Source: Bacteroidota bacterium (lineage in GTDB: Bacteria > Bacteroidota > Bacteroidia > Flavobacteriales > Flavobacteriaceae). Taken from it: a stretch of 8,756 bases of DNA. The stretch covers positions 1 to 8,756 of the forward strand of contig JAEWKB010000222.1 in the NCBI GenBank assembly GCA_023386255.1. The letters are read 5' to 3'. The position numbers and the translations under genes were made by a program. The notes below the pieces were generated by a model, which was not told the DNA's origin, did no database searches, and saw only the letters and a program-made list of their open reading frames with translations. Numbering within the stretch: position 1 is the first letter of the stretch; each line of letters starts with the position of its first letter. Positions 1-5,182 of the stretch are shown piece by piece.

Positions 1-2
1 GG

Positions 3-110
3 GTAGCATCAGAACGCGCCTGCCGCGTACATTTTGCCAAACCTGCCTCAGTAGAGGGCTTGTATGTAATAAACTACCCTGATGCTTTAACTATAATACC
101 GGCAACATAA
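3..110 (+). CDS. C-terminal end of an unidentified phage protein (5' truncated by window)
   Basis: The third frame is open from the window edge to TAA at 108-110 and encodes 35 residues (beginning VASERACRVHF, ending ALTIIPAT). The stop overlaps the ATG of the next small ORF by one base (TAATG), the usual sign of translational coupling in a phage operon. Its position directly upstream of tail-fibre genes suggests a tail or baseplate protein. No motif is recognisable in this fragment, so no function is assigned. Confidence 0.55.
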   Translation, partial: VASERACRVHFAKPASVEGLYVINYPDALTIIPAT

Positions 111-229
111 TGGCAATAAACAAAGTAATACACAGGATACGCTTCAGGGTGCGGCAGTACGTGAGCAACCTCCCGGTGCTGCGCATTTATGTAGAAGCGG
201 ATTACGTGGAAGAAGACTATGTACAATAA
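110..229 (+). CDS. Small hypothetical phage protein (39 aa)
   Basis: The ATG at 110 overlaps the stop of the preceding gene by one base, and the TAA is at 227-229, 9 nt before the next gene. The product (begins MAINKVIHRIRF, ends VEEDYVQ) has a basic, Arg-rich N-terminal half and an acidic, Tyr/Glu-rich C-terminal half. No family is recognised. The evidence that it is real is positional: it fills an otherwise empty gap between two phage genes, is start-stop coupled and is on the operon strand. It could be a small tail accessory protein or a non-functional ORF. Confidence 0.5.
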   Translation: MAINKVIHRIRFRVRQYVSNLPVLRIYVEADYVEEDYVQ

Positions 230-238
230 AACAATACT

Positions 239-685
239 ATGGCAGATTTAACCTTACGATCAGAAAAAGGATCATGGCTGACCTCGGCTGAGGCTGATGG
301 CAATATAATAGAGCTGGCAGCGCGTGCGCAGGCGGCCAATACTGCGGCGGGAGCAGCACAAACAACTGCTAATACGGCGTTAGCTTTGGCTGCGTTAAAA
401 GTGCCTCTTTCATCTGCGGCAACTGGTGTGAATATAGATTTTACAGGTGTGAAAATATTTAATTCTAATACCAGCCCTGCTACAGGAAATATAACAAATA
501 CCCTTGCCGATGCAAAACCTGGATTAATCCAAAAGATTTATCACAACCATATATCGGAGCCTACTTACCCGGCAGGGTGGGTAAAGGTAGGAAATGGAAT
601 TTACGCACCGGGCCAGCTGAATATAATTTTTGCAGAATGGGTTTCAGGTACAAGGGTTGAATATTGGATATCGCAAACAGTTTAA
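239..685 (+). CDS. Phage tail-fibre-type protein (148 aa)
   Basis: The first residues, MADLTLRSEKGSWLTSAEAD, match the short N-terminal pattern common in phage tail-fibre and tail-collar proteins (a KGs.LT..E.D.N-like motif). It is followed by an Ala/Thr-rich stretch at about residues 26-52 that is probably helical and may form a trimeric stalk. The rest (about 55-148) is rich in beta-forming residues, Asn, Thr and Gly, and resembles a small distal domain. It lies 9 nt after the small upstream ORF and 4 nt before the beta-helix protein, so the two probably act together at the tail tip: this one as an adaptor or short fibre, the next as the receptor-binding spike. Family level is an inference from motif and context; the exact structural role is unknown. 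Confidence 0.6.
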   Translation: MADLTLRSEKGSWLTSAEADGNIIELAARAQAANTAAGAAQTTANTALALAALKVPLSSAATGVNIDFTGVKIFNSNTSPATGNITNTLADAKPGLIQKIYHNHISEPTYPAGWVKVGNGIYAPGQLNIIFAEWVSGTRVEYWISQTV

Positions 686-689
686 AAAA

Positions 690-2240
690 ATGAGTTATAC
701 TACTTTACAAAATCAAAGTTTTACGGCAGAATTGCAGGCGGTTATTGACTTTGCAGATGCCAACGGCATTGTAAAGCCAAACACGTTAACCTTGTGGAAA
801 ATAGACCTGTTTATCAGGAACCTTAAATCAGCGGGCTTGTATTCAAGAATGAAAACAGGCAACCTCTACGGGTTTGGTTCATTGCAATTCGGTACCATAA
901 ATATTAAAAACCCATCCACCTACAGGCATACAGTAGTGGGCGCTCCTGTTTTTACAGAAGGCAAAGGTATAAAGGCTACAGCAGCAGGTAATTATGTCAA
1001 TACCAAATACAAGGTGAATGAGTATGCCGGTATAGAAAATGACCTTACTACAGCTGTATATGTGTCGGATAATAATACTACTGCATCAGCTTCAAGGTTG
1101 TATGGAAGCCTTATTATACCAACACCAACCAGTACAAGGTACCAGGTAAATGCAAGGATTACTGCCGGTGGCTTTACCGGCAGTGTTTTTTCGTATCACA
1201 ATAACCAAAATACGTTCCAAAGCACAAATGCGAGGGGGTTGTATGTAGCTGTGCAGGATAATGGTAAATCCATCATTTATAAAGACGGTGTAAAAACATC
1301 TACAACTGTTACCACAGTTGCGCCAACGCTTTCAAATGATGTGCTGTTGCTTACATCAAACATCAGTACTACAGGGGGTGTAACGCCTGAAGGATCATTT
1401 TTTCCAAACAACGTTATGGCATTTTTCCGCTTTAATAAGTTTACAGATGCTGATGAAGAAGCATTCAGAACCATCTTTAAAAACTTTACACATTCTATAT
1501 CCAGTCAAAACACCTGGTATGTGCGGCCTGCCGGTACAACGTATGGTACAGGGGATGGTACAAGCTATGAAAACGCCTTTTCCGGTAACGCAGGCATTAA
1601 CTGGGCTAATATTGGTTTGTGGGATACTGTGTATATATGTGGCACACACAATGAAAGGATTGACATAAAGGCAAGTTATTTAATCATAAGAGGCGACCTC
1701 CCTACAGCACCCGGCGTGCTTAATGGCCTGGGTGTTATTAATACCGGGCTTTATTTAGAAGGAAGGCGCTATCTCAATATACATGGTATGACAATTATCA
1801 ATTCTCTTGTTGAGGGTGCTTTCGCCGCCAACACTTGTAATGAGATTAACTACTATGACTGTGATGTTTCCTATGTCCAGAATCAGGCCTATCAAAATGA
1901 AGAAAATTCAATTATAAGGTATTACAGGTGTAGGGGCCACCATTGCGCTGATGACGGAATGAGCCTTCACAGCAACTCTACCGTTTACGCTTATGACTGT
2001 GAGTTTTATAATAACGTGCAGGGTGTTAACGGGATTGCTACTACAAAGTTTTTCGGGTACAACTGTCATTTTCATGATAATTCTGAGATAAACATAGGGC
2101 CGCAGGCTGATGCCGATTTTACATGTGTTAACTGCCTGTTTGAGAACGGAGCTATAAAAGGAGATTCAACAATACCTATGAAACTCATAGGCTGCACATT
2201 TATAAATTCTCCTGTAACCGGGAATGTTACAATATCTTAA
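690..2240 (+). CDS. Beta-helix tailspike-like receptor-binding protein (516 aa)
   Basis: I place the start at ATG 690 (MSYTTLQNQSF), 4 nt after the previous stop. An in-frame ATG at 630 would give 20 more residues but lies deep inside the upstream gene. Residues 1 to about 275 look like an attachment region plus a beta-sandwich, possibly LamG/concanavalin-like. At residue 276 the motif WYVRPAGTTYGTGDGTSYENAF opens a right-handed parallel beta-helix of the pectate-lyase/tailspike type, running to the C terminus. Six cysteines recur at residues 391, 414, 437, 459, 482 and 502, about one per helix coil, mostly as DC/NC/GC followed by x-F. Proteins of this shape at phage tail tips bind, and often cleave, surface polysaccharides. 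No catalytic residues can be assigned, so enzyme activity is only a possibility. There is no signal peptide, as expected for a virion protein. Confidence 0.72.
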   Translation: MSYTTLQNQSFTAELQAVIDFADANGIVKPNTLTLWKIDLFIRNLKSAGLYSRMKTGNLYGFGSLQFGTINIKNPSTYRHTVVGAPVFTEGKGIKATAAGNYVNTKYKVNEYAGIENDLTTAVYVSDNNTTASASRLYGSLIIPTPTSTRYQVNARITAGGFTGSVFSYHNNQNTFQSTNARGLYVAVQDNGKSIIYKDGVKTSTTVTTVAPTLSNDVLLLTSNISTTGGVTPEGSFFPNNVMAFFRFNKFTDADEEAFRTIFKNFTHSISSQNTWYVRPAGTTYGTGDGTSYENAFSGNAGINWANIGLWDTVYICGTHNERIDIKASYLIIRGDLPTAPGVLNGLGVINTGLYLEGRRYLNIHGMTIINSLVEGAFAANTCNEINYYDCDVSYVQNQAYQNEENSIIRYYRCRGHHCADDGMSLHSNSTVYAYDCEFYNNVQGVNGIATTKFFGYNCHFHDNSEINIGPQADADFTCVNCLFENGAIKGDSTIPMKLIGCTFINSPVTGNVTIS

Positions 2241-2250
2241 ACCAAACTAT

Positions 2251-2844
2251 ATGAAATCCTTACTTCTTTTCCTGGTAAGCAACCTGCTTATCCTGCACAA
2301 AGGTGCCGGCGTTAAAATAAGCCTTTGGGCGGCCACAACCTTAAAAATACCATCGGCGGTGGTAAAAATAATTGCTACGGCAAAAATTGCGCTGGCTGTC
2401 AGCATCCCGGCGTATGCTGTTGCCTGGGTGTCCGACTGGACAGTATCCAACCGCGAATACCTGGCAGGCGTGCTGGTGTGCATTGCGGTAGACCATATAG
2501 TGGGTTCGGCGTACCATCTTTTTAAAGTAAGGGATTTCACCTTTAAGCGCAATGCCTGGGGCCTTATGAACAAATTGCTGCTGTGCGCGCTGGCGGCCGC
2601 TTTGTTTGAAGTGATACACAACACGGTAAAAGATATTGCCTTTGTGTACGAATACCTGAAGGTTATTACAAGGCTCATCGTGATACTGTACCCTGCCGGC
2701 AGCGCCTTTATGAACATGAGTGCGCTTACAAACGGGGTGTTTCCGCCGCTGGGCTGGATAAACAAGATAAAAGCCTTTAACCAGGACCTTGACCTGGACA
2801 GGTTTAAAAAAGAAGAAAACAAGGATAACCAAAATATAGAGTAG
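2251..2844 (+). CDS. Putative phage holin (197 aa)
   Basis: The preferred start is ATG 2251 (MKSLLLFL), 10 nt after the tailspike stop; an in-frame ATG at 2224 would overlap that gene by 17 nt. The protein has several hydrophobic segments, at about residues 37-60, 69-91, 104-122 and 135-158, and a hydrophilic acidic/basic tail ending [15 protein letters not shown]. Around residues 81-110 the arrangement D-H-I-V-G, then basic residues, then G-L-M-N-K-L resembles the core of phage holins of the toxin-secretion/lysis type (Phage_holin_4 family). It lies 1 nt upstream of an endolysin gene, where a holin is expected. Such proteins form inner-membrane lesions that release the endolysin at a set time. 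The assignment rests on topology, that local pattern and context; another phage membrane protein is possible. Confidence 0.62.
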   Translation: MKSLLLFLVSNLLILHKGAGVKISLWAATTLKIPSAVVKIIATAKIALAVSIPAYAVAWVSDWTVSNREYLAGVLVCIAVDHIVGSAYHLFKVRDFTFKRNAWGLMNKLLLCALAAALFEVIHNTVKDIAFVYEYLKVITRLIVILYPAGSAFMNMSALTNGVFPPLGWINKIKAFNQDLDLDRFKKEENKDNQNIE

Positions 2845-2845
2845 T

Positions 2846-3424
2846 ATGGCACAATTTGAAAAGCTGGATCTTACTAAAAGCAAGGTAACAAAAAGCAATA
2901 TTGAAAAGCTGGCTCCTATTATTGCAAAATGGGAGGGTGGTTATGTAAATGACCCGCTGGACCGTGGCGGTGCAACCAATATGGGTGTTACGCTTAATAC
3001 GTGGAAACTTGTGGGGTACGACAAAGATGGGGATGGTGATATTGATGCGGCCGATATCCGCCTGCTCAACAAAAACGATTTTAAGGCTGTATTGCGCAAG
3101 TACTGGGACAAATGGCGCGCTGATGAAATTAAGAACCAGTCTGTCGCAAATATTTTGGTGGATTGGTACTGGGGCAGCGGCAAATGGGGCATCGTGATCC
3201 CGCAGCGCGACATCCTGAAAGTTACGGCTGATGGTGTGGTGGGCAATATTACCCTGGCAAAGCTGAACAAGATGATTGATGAGGACGCGCAGGGCCTGTT
3301 TGATAAAATTTACGCTGCACGCGAGGCCTTCCTGGATAACATAGTTAAGAATAACCCTTCGCAAAAACGTTTCCTGAAAGGATGGAAAAACAGGCTGCGT
3401 GACTTTAAATTCTCGGCAATATGA
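2846..3424 (+). CDS. Phage endolysin, GH108 family peptidoglycan hydrolase (192 aa)
   Basis: The hallmark of glycoside hydrolase family 108 is clear at residues 29-49: WEGGY, NDP, DRGGAT, then MGVT. Glu30 in WEGGY is the expected catalytic acid for cleaving the MurNAc-GlcNAc glycan. The C-terminal half contains [14 protein letters not shown] (about residues 127-140), typical of the peptidoglycan-binding domain (PG_binding_3) that follows GH108. Residues 59-70 read [12 protein letters not shown], a full EF-hand-like calcium loop inserted after the catalytic motif. No signal peptide or membrane segment is seen, so the enzyme should build up in the cytoplasm and need the upstream holin to reach the wall. 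Its length is normal for the family. The ATG is 1 nt after the holin stop, and its own stop overlaps the next gene as ATGA, so the lysis genes are translationally linked. Confidence 0.9.
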   Translation: MAQFEKLDLTKSKVTKSNIEKLAPIIAKWEGGYVNDPLDRGGATNMGVTLNTWKLVGYDKDGDGDIDAADIRLLNKNDFKAVLRKYWDKWRADEIKNQSVANILVDWYWGSGKWGIVIPQRDILKVTADGVVGNITLAKLNKMIDEDAQGLFDKIYAAREAFLDNIVKNNPSQKRFLKGWKNRLRDFKFSAI

Positions 3425-3981
3425 AATACATACGTGAAATAATAATTGTGGTGCTGATTGTATTAATGTCAGGCTGTGGCGCACGTAAATCTGAAGTGCA
3501 CAAATCGGAAATTGATAAAGTTCTTAAAGAGAACACCGTTATCAATACCAAAGAAGAAGTAAAGGAAACAGTGACTACCGAAATTGATACATCAGTTACT
3601 ATTGCTGAAAATACAATTGAAGGTGGTAAACCAGCGTCCGATGTTTTGAACGGCCAGTCGCTTGTGGTAGAAAACGATTTTATCAAATCAGAAACCTATT
3701 ATGATAAGCCGTCCGGCCAGCTTAAGAACCGAACGACGCAAAAGAAGCGTGAAGTACCTATTAAGCAAAAACAAATCATACAGCGAAATATCAAGCGGGA
3801 TATTAAACAGGATAAAAAATCTGAAGAAAGGCTTCATGAAAAAACTAAAGACAAAACCACGGATAGAAAGGGAATAAATATGTTTACAGTTGCTGGAGGC
3901 ATTGTGTTTTTTCTGCTGTTCTTATGGTTGATAATATTCCTTATCCGTAAAAGTAAAAAGGCAGCAAATCCTGCAGCCTAA
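3421..3981 (+). CDS. Putative unimolecular spanin: lipoprotein with C-terminal membrane anchor (186 aa)
   Basis: The N terminus is a lipoprotein signal peptide: a short charged start (MKYIRE), a hydrophobic core (IIIVVLIVL), then lipobox M-S-G-C with Cys19 as the lipidated residue. Residues 20-153 are hydrophilic. Residues 40-65 are Thr/Val/Glu-rich and probably beta-forming; about 105-152 is very rich in Lys, Arg, Glu, Asp and Gln and probably helical. Residues 154-175 form one strong transmembrane segment, followed by RKSKK, which by the positive-inside rule places the C terminus in the cytoplasm. A protein tied to the outer membrane by lipid and to the inner membrane by a C-terminal helix is the architecture of u-spanins such as phage T1 gp11, which fuse the two membranes in the last step of lysis. 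It overlaps the endolysin gene by ATGA, exactly where Rz/Rz1 lie in other phages. No second spanin gene is seen. Family homology cannot be tested here. Confidence 0.65.
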   Translation: MKYIREIIIVVLIVLMSGCGARKSEVHKSEIDKVLKENTVINTKEEVKETVTTEIDTSVTIAENTIEGGKPASDVLNGQSLVVENDFIKSETYYDKPSGQLKNRTTQKKREVPIKQKQIIQRNIKRDIKQDKKSEERLHEKTKDKTTDRKGINMFTVAGGIVFFLLFLWLIIFLIRKSKKAANPAA

Positions 3982-4021
3982 TGATAAAATAATTGGTTGA
4001 TGTTTGGTTGATTTGGTTTGG

Positions 4022-4052
4022 TAACCGCTGCAGCAATGTGGCGGTTATTTTT
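4022..4052 (+). terminator. Rho-independent terminator of the phage lysis operon
   Basis: Bases 4022-4032 pair with 4037-4047 to form an 11-bp stem (two G-U pairs) capped by a GCAA tetraloop, followed by a T-rich tract (TTTTT at 4048-4052). It lies about 40 nt after the spanin stop, so it probably ends the late phage transcript before the host tRNA sequence. Confidence 0.8.
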
Positions 4053-4055
4053 ATG

Positions 4056-4063
4056 TATCTTTG
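4056..4063 (+). promoter_or_regulatory. Possible promoter -7 box (TATCTTTG)
   Basis: TATCTTTG matches the Bacteroidetes -7 consensus TAnnTTTG. No good -33 TTG is found at the usual distance, and no gene follows before the tRNA fragment. A transcript starting just downstream would begin inside the 28-bp palindrome. It could be a chance match in AT-rich DNA. Confidence 0.25.
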
Positions 4064-4065
4064 GC

Positions 4066-4093
4066 ATGGTAGCGACATCAATGTCGTTACCAT
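4066..4093. repeat. 28-bp near-perfect palindrome beside attR
   Basis: The left arm ATGGTAGCGACAT (4066-4078) and right arm ATGTCGTTACCAT (4081-4093) are reverse complements except for one position (a G-U pair if RNA), with only CA between them. The 2-nt centre favours a protein-binding site for a dimer over an RNA hairpin. No T-run follows, so it is not a terminator. Plausible roles are an operator or a recombination accessory site. Confidence 0.7.
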
Positions 4094-4188
4094 AAGTGCG
4101 TGTTTTGCGGATTTTTTGCGGCGCACATTGAGAAAAATTAATATTAACATACTGAAGTACTGCGTAATAAATCATGCTGAAGCTGTTC

Positions 4189-4231
4189 CTCATAATCAGG
4201 TGGTCCCTGGTTCGAGCCCAGGTGGGACCAC
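4189..4231 (+). other. attR: 3' tRNA half (CAT anticodon) at the prophage-host junction
   Basis: The sequence reads as the 3' part of a tRNA. The anticodon loop CTCATAA (4189-4195, anticodon CAT at 4191-4193) is followed by the 3' anticodon strand TCAGG, variable loop TGGTC, T stem CCTGG (4206-4210), T loop TTCGAGC, T stem CCAGG (4218-4222), acceptor strand TGGGACC (4223-4229) and discriminator A4230. CCA is not encoded. The 5' anticodon strand should be CCTGA but reads TGTTC, and neither a D arm nor the partner GGTCCCA occurs upstream. The gene is therefore cut at the anticodon loop, a known crossover point for tyrosine integrases. The intact tRNA-Met (elongator) or tRNA-Ile2 gene should lie at the left end of the prophage; the missing GGG/CCC anticodon stem argues against initiator tRNA. 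Confidence 0.8.
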
Positions 4232-4240
4232 TGGTTTTAC

Positions 4241-4270
4241 AAGCCTCTGCAGCAATGCGGAGGCTTTTTT
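4241..4270 (+). terminator. Rho-independent terminator of the original host tRNA gene
   Basis: Bases 4241-4251 pair with 4256-4266 (11 bp, one U-G pair) around a GCAA tetraloop and run into a T-rich tract (4265-4279, broken by one A). It starts 10 nt after the tRNA 3' end, so it was presumably the tRNA gene's own terminator before the phage integrated. It also shields mce from prophage read-through. Confidence 0.85.
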
Positions 4271-4290
4271 TATTTTTTTATATTAGAATT

Positions 4291-4692
4291 ATGAGAAAGA
4301 TAGAACACATAGGTATTGCTGTAAAAGACCTTGAGGCCAGCAATCTCCTTTTCGAAAAACTAATGGGTGCACCTGCTTACAAACAGGAAGAAGTGGAAAG
4401 TGAAGGCGTGAAAACCTCGTTCTTCATGAATGGGCCTAACAAAATAGAACTGCTTGAGGCTACTAATCCTGACAGCCCCATAGCCAAATTCCTTGAAAAG
4501 AAAGGGGAAGGCATCCATCACATCGCTTTTGATGTGGAAGATATTACAGCAGAAATCGAACGGCTGAAAGGTGAAGGCTTTACTATCCTGAATGAAACCC
4601 CGAAACGCGGAGCCGACAATAAGCTGGTGGCTTTCCTGCACCCAAAAGGCACTAATGGCGTATTGGTTGAACTTTGCCAGGAAATAAGATAG
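4291..4692 (+). CDS. mce: Methylmalonyl-CoA epimerase (133 aa)
   Basis: The enzyme interconverts (2R)- and (2S)-methylmalonyl-CoA, linking methylmalonyl-CoA mutase to propionyl-CoA metabolism in the cytoplasm. The single vicinal-oxygen-chelate (glyoxalase-like) domain fills the protein. It begins MRKIEHIGIAVKDLE, with metal-ligand candidate His6. The second half-module has GIHHIAFDVEDI (His76/His77), and the C-terminal strand GVLVEL carries Glu127, the expected ligand and catalytic base. KIELLE around Glu53 supplies the fourth position. The start at 4291 matches the family N terminus; the frame stays open upstream to 4174, but that part is tRNA and terminator sequence. The gene lies just outside the prophage and is intact. 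A near-match to the -7 box (TATATTAG, 4279-4286) sits only 4 nt before the ATG, so a short or leaderless mRNA is possible. Confidence 0.92.
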   Translation: MRKIEHIGIAVKDLEASNLLFEKLMGAPAYKQEEVESEGVKTSFFMNGPNKIELLEATNPDSPIAKFLEKKGEGIHHIAFDVEDITAEIERLKGEGFTILNETPKRGADNKLVAFLHPKGTNGVLVELCQEIR

Positions 4693-4703
4693 TTTTATTA
4701 AAG

Positions 4704-4764
4704 GTTTCAGGTTTAAAGTTTCATGTTCCTGCAGTTGTGCAACCTGAAACTTTAAACTTGAAAC
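4704..4764. repeat. Intergenic inverted repeat (24-bp arms)
   Basis: The arms 4704-4727 and 4741-4764 are reverse complements at 22 of 24 positions, and a short inner GCA/TGC pairing can extend the hairpin. Each arm contains GTTTCA-type words twice (GTTTCA, GTTTAAA, GTTTCA). No T-run follows, since A-rich DNA flanks the right arm, so it is not a standard terminator. It fills the mce-rbfA gap and may be a dispersed repeat of the genome or an mRNA-stabilising end for mce. Confidence 0.75.
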
Positions 4765-4774
4765 AAAAAAACTG

Positions 4775-4782
4775 TACTTTTG
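4775..4782 (+). promoter_or_regulatory. Promoter -7 box for rbfA (TACTTTTG)
   Basis: TACTTTTG fits the Bacteroidetes -7 consensus TAnnTTTG and lies only 4 nt before the rbfA ATG. A TTG at 4758-4760 could be the -33 element, but its 14-nt spacing is shorter than usual. Transcription would start at or next to the start codon. Confidence 0.5.
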
Positions 4783-4786
4783 TATC

Positions 4787-5179
4787 ATGGAAACGAACAG
4801 GCAAAAAAAAATTGGTGCACTGCTGCAGAATGACCTTGTAGATATTTTGCAGGGCGAAGTGAGAAAGAACAATATTACCAACCTGGTAATATCAGTATCA
4901 AAAGTAAATGTTACTTCTGATCTGTCTATAGCCAAAGTATACCTCAGCGTATTTCCTACCGATAAAGGTGGTGAGATACTGAATGCCGTACGTTCTAACG
5001 GGCCGCTTATTAAGCATGACCTGGCACAGCGTGTAAGGCTGCAGCTGCGCAAGGTGCCTAATCTTGTTTTTTACATCGACGATTCGCTCGACCAGATTGA
5101 AAAAATAGACAAGGAACTTAAAGGCGAGAACAACCCTATTGCCAATCCTGAACTGCTCGAGAGGCGCAAGAAATCCTAA
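4787..5179 (+). CDS. rbfA: 30S ribosome-binding factor RbfA (130 aa)
   Basis: RbfA binds the immature 30S subunit and helps process and mature the 5' end of 16S rRNA; it is important at low temperature. The N terminus METNRQKKIGALLQNDLVDILQ is the typical first helix. It is followed by the KH-fold signature: LVISVSKVNVTSDLSIAKVYLSVFP (about residues 43-66) and, further on, VRLQLRKVPNLVFYIDDSLD (about 85-104). The charged, flexible tail ends LERRKKS. The length is normal. The ATG at 4787 gives the family start; a promoter box 4 nt upstream leaves almost no 5' leader. The permease gene starts 3 nt after the stop, so the two probably form one operon. Confidence 0.94.
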   Translation: METNRQKKIGALLQNDLVDILQGEVRKNNITNLVISVSKVNVTSDLSIAKVYLSVFPTDKGGEILNAVRSNGPLIKHDLAQRVRLQLRKVPNLVFYIDDSLDQIEKIDKELKGENNPIANPELLERRKKS

Positions 5180-5182
5180 ACT

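Larger units (their letters stand above)
3982..4188. other. Non-coding prophage end, attP-arm-like region
   Basis: This roughly 200-bp stretch between the spanin stop and the tRNA fragment has no credible gene. It holds, in order: T/G-rich direct repeats (TTGGTTGA at 3993-4000 and 4004-4011, degenerate copy TTGGTTTG at 4013-4020), a rho-independent terminator, a TAnnTTTG box, a 28-bp near-palindrome, and a pair of TTTTGCGG repeats 11 bp apart (4103-4110, 4114-4121) inside a GTGCG/CGCAC inverted repeat. An AT-rich stretch then runs to the recombination point. Such repeats next to a tRNA junction are typical of integrase arm sites, but binding is inferred only. Confidence 0.5.
1..4231 (+). mobile_element. 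Right-hand end of an integrated prophage (partial)
   Basis: A run of co-directional, closely spaced genes (tail-fibre-like protein, beta-helix tailspike, holin-like protein, GH108 endolysin, spanin-like lipoprotein) ends in a non-coding arm and then a 3' tRNA fragment. To the right lie ordinary housekeeping genes. The order tail fibres then lysis genes then attachment site is typical of the late end of a temperate phage. Integrase, repressor, head genes and the left attachment site lie outside the window. All phage ORFs visible here are intact, so nothing suggests decay. The left limit given is only the window edge; the right limit is the end of the tRNA-derived sequence. Confidence 0.85.

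Noticed and set aside
630..689. Upstream start for the tailspike gene
   Set aside because: It would overlap the previous gene by 56 nt, and the added residues look like out-of-frame translation of it. ATG 690 sits 4 nt after the previous stop.
2247..2898. Two overlapping minus-strand open frames antisense to the holin candidate
   Set aside because: They overlap each other and the forward gene, which fits the operon spacing and direction. Antisense frames of membrane-protein genes often stay open by chance.
2804..3484. Long open frame on the minus strand over the lysis genes (226 codons)
   Set aside because: It is antisense to the endolysin, whose GH108 motif is unmistakable, and runs into both neighbouring genes; its translation has no recognisable domain.
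4157..4231. Complete tRNA gene
   Set aside because: Only the 3' half is tRNA-like. The 5' acceptor strand, D arm and 5' anticodon strand cannot be formed from the upstream bases.
3993..4286. 97-codon forward ORF across the attachment region
   Set aside because: It spans the terminator hairpin, the palindrome, the tRNA fragment and the second terminator, so it is a chance open frame in non-coding DNA.
4174..4290. N-terminal extension of the epimerase
   Set aside because: The extra 39 residues are translated tRNA and terminator sequence; the protein family begins at the Met encoded at 4291.
4704..4764. Intrinsic terminator for mce
   Set aside because: The hairpin is strong but is followed by A-rich, not T-rich, sequence on the + strand.
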